Positions 63,956 to 64,000 of a DNA stretch of 64,000 nucleotides are shown here, in pieces. The notes under the pieces were generated by a model. It saw only the letters and a program-made list of their open reading frames with translations, made no database searches and was not told where the DNA came from. A program made the translations under genes and the position numbers. This DNA is from Streptomyces sp. BK239 (lineage in GTDB: Bacteria > Actinomycetota > Actinomycetes > Streptomycetales > Streptomycetaceae). Within the stretch, counting starts at the first letter, position 1; every line of letters starts with the position of its first letter. Location of the stretch: contig NZ_SHKS01000001.1 in NCBI RefSeq assembly GCF_004217285.1, positions 1,185,195 through 1,249,194 on the forward strand, in the 5' to 3' direction.

Positions 63956-64000
63956 GGGCCGTCCCCGGCCTTCGCGCCCACGCGGCGGAGCCGCGCATCG

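Noticed and set aside
61650..63998. 782-residue minus-strand frame across GH43 and the binding protein
   Set aside because: Antisense to two well-supported genes and the intergenic gap; Val/Leu/Gly/Arg low-complexity composition.

Overview
The window is chromosomal DNA of a Streptomyces-type actinomycete. The base composition is very GC-rich with a strong third-position GC bias. Most neighbouring genes overlap by ATGA or GTGA, several genes look leaderless, and TTA codons are almost absent (two seen). RbpA, OpcA, a SufR with the actinobacterial Cys signature, DUF3618 proteins and tandem TerD proteins also fit. From memory, the order gap-pgk-tpiA-secG-rbpA-pgi ... pgl-opcA-zwf-tal-tkt-ctaB ... 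ctaA-ABC-sufRBDCSUT-dapD matches the conserved core of Streptomyces chromosomes.

Region 1 (1-5.9 kb): lower glycolysis (gap, pgk, tpiA), then secG, rbpA and pgi. Region 2 (5.9-16.3 kb): an accessory block inside the central-metabolism run. It holds a PadR-controlled FtsX-type ABC system, a lone solute-binding protein, and an alpha-glucoside operon (GH13 glucosidase, lipoprotein binding protein, two permeases). Three copies of a TACCTAACA operator-like motif tie the promoters of this block together. The MalF-type permease carries an unusual ~170-residue extracytoplasmic insertion. Region 3 (16.3-23.0 kb, minus strand): the pentose phosphate operon tkt-tal-zwf-opcA-pgl. Region 4 (23.4-29.6 kb): heme O and heme A synthases (ctaB, ctaA), an ABC-2 exporter, an amidohydrolase homologue and a nucleotidyltransferase-like gene.

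Region 5 (29.7-36.4 kb): the Fe-S assembly operon sufR-sufB-sufD-Rieske-sufC-sufS-sufU-sufT. Upstream it has an iron-box-like sequence and a perfect CAAC-N6-GTTG site that overlaps the sufR start codon. Region 6 (36.4-49 kb) is mixed: an AbfB-domain membrane protein, dapD, dapA with a truncated quinone oxidoreductase remnant behind it, a holin-like/DUF3618 pair, a YihY protein, a secreted nuclease with a TTG start, a conserved unknown, a TetR regulator, TerD and GNAT.

Region 7 (48.7-63.9 kb) is the most interesting stretch. It is a sugar-acid catabolism and uptake cluster: uronate dehydrogenase divergent from kdgD plus a coupled unknown gene, then GntR, a DapA-family lyase, an IlvD/Edd-family dehydratase, two sugar permeases, a Gfo/Idh/MocA oxidoreductase, a PmoA-like protein, an intracellular GH43 glycosidase with a TTA (bldA) codon, and the binding lipoprotein. 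It looks like import of plant-derived arabino- or glucurono-oligosaccharides, intracellular hydrolysis, and non-phosphorylative oxidation of the sugars to 2-oxoglutarate-level products. No ATPase is present, so the shared MsiK-type ATPase is presumably used. No tRNA, rRNA, CRISPR, insertion sequence or prophage was seen.
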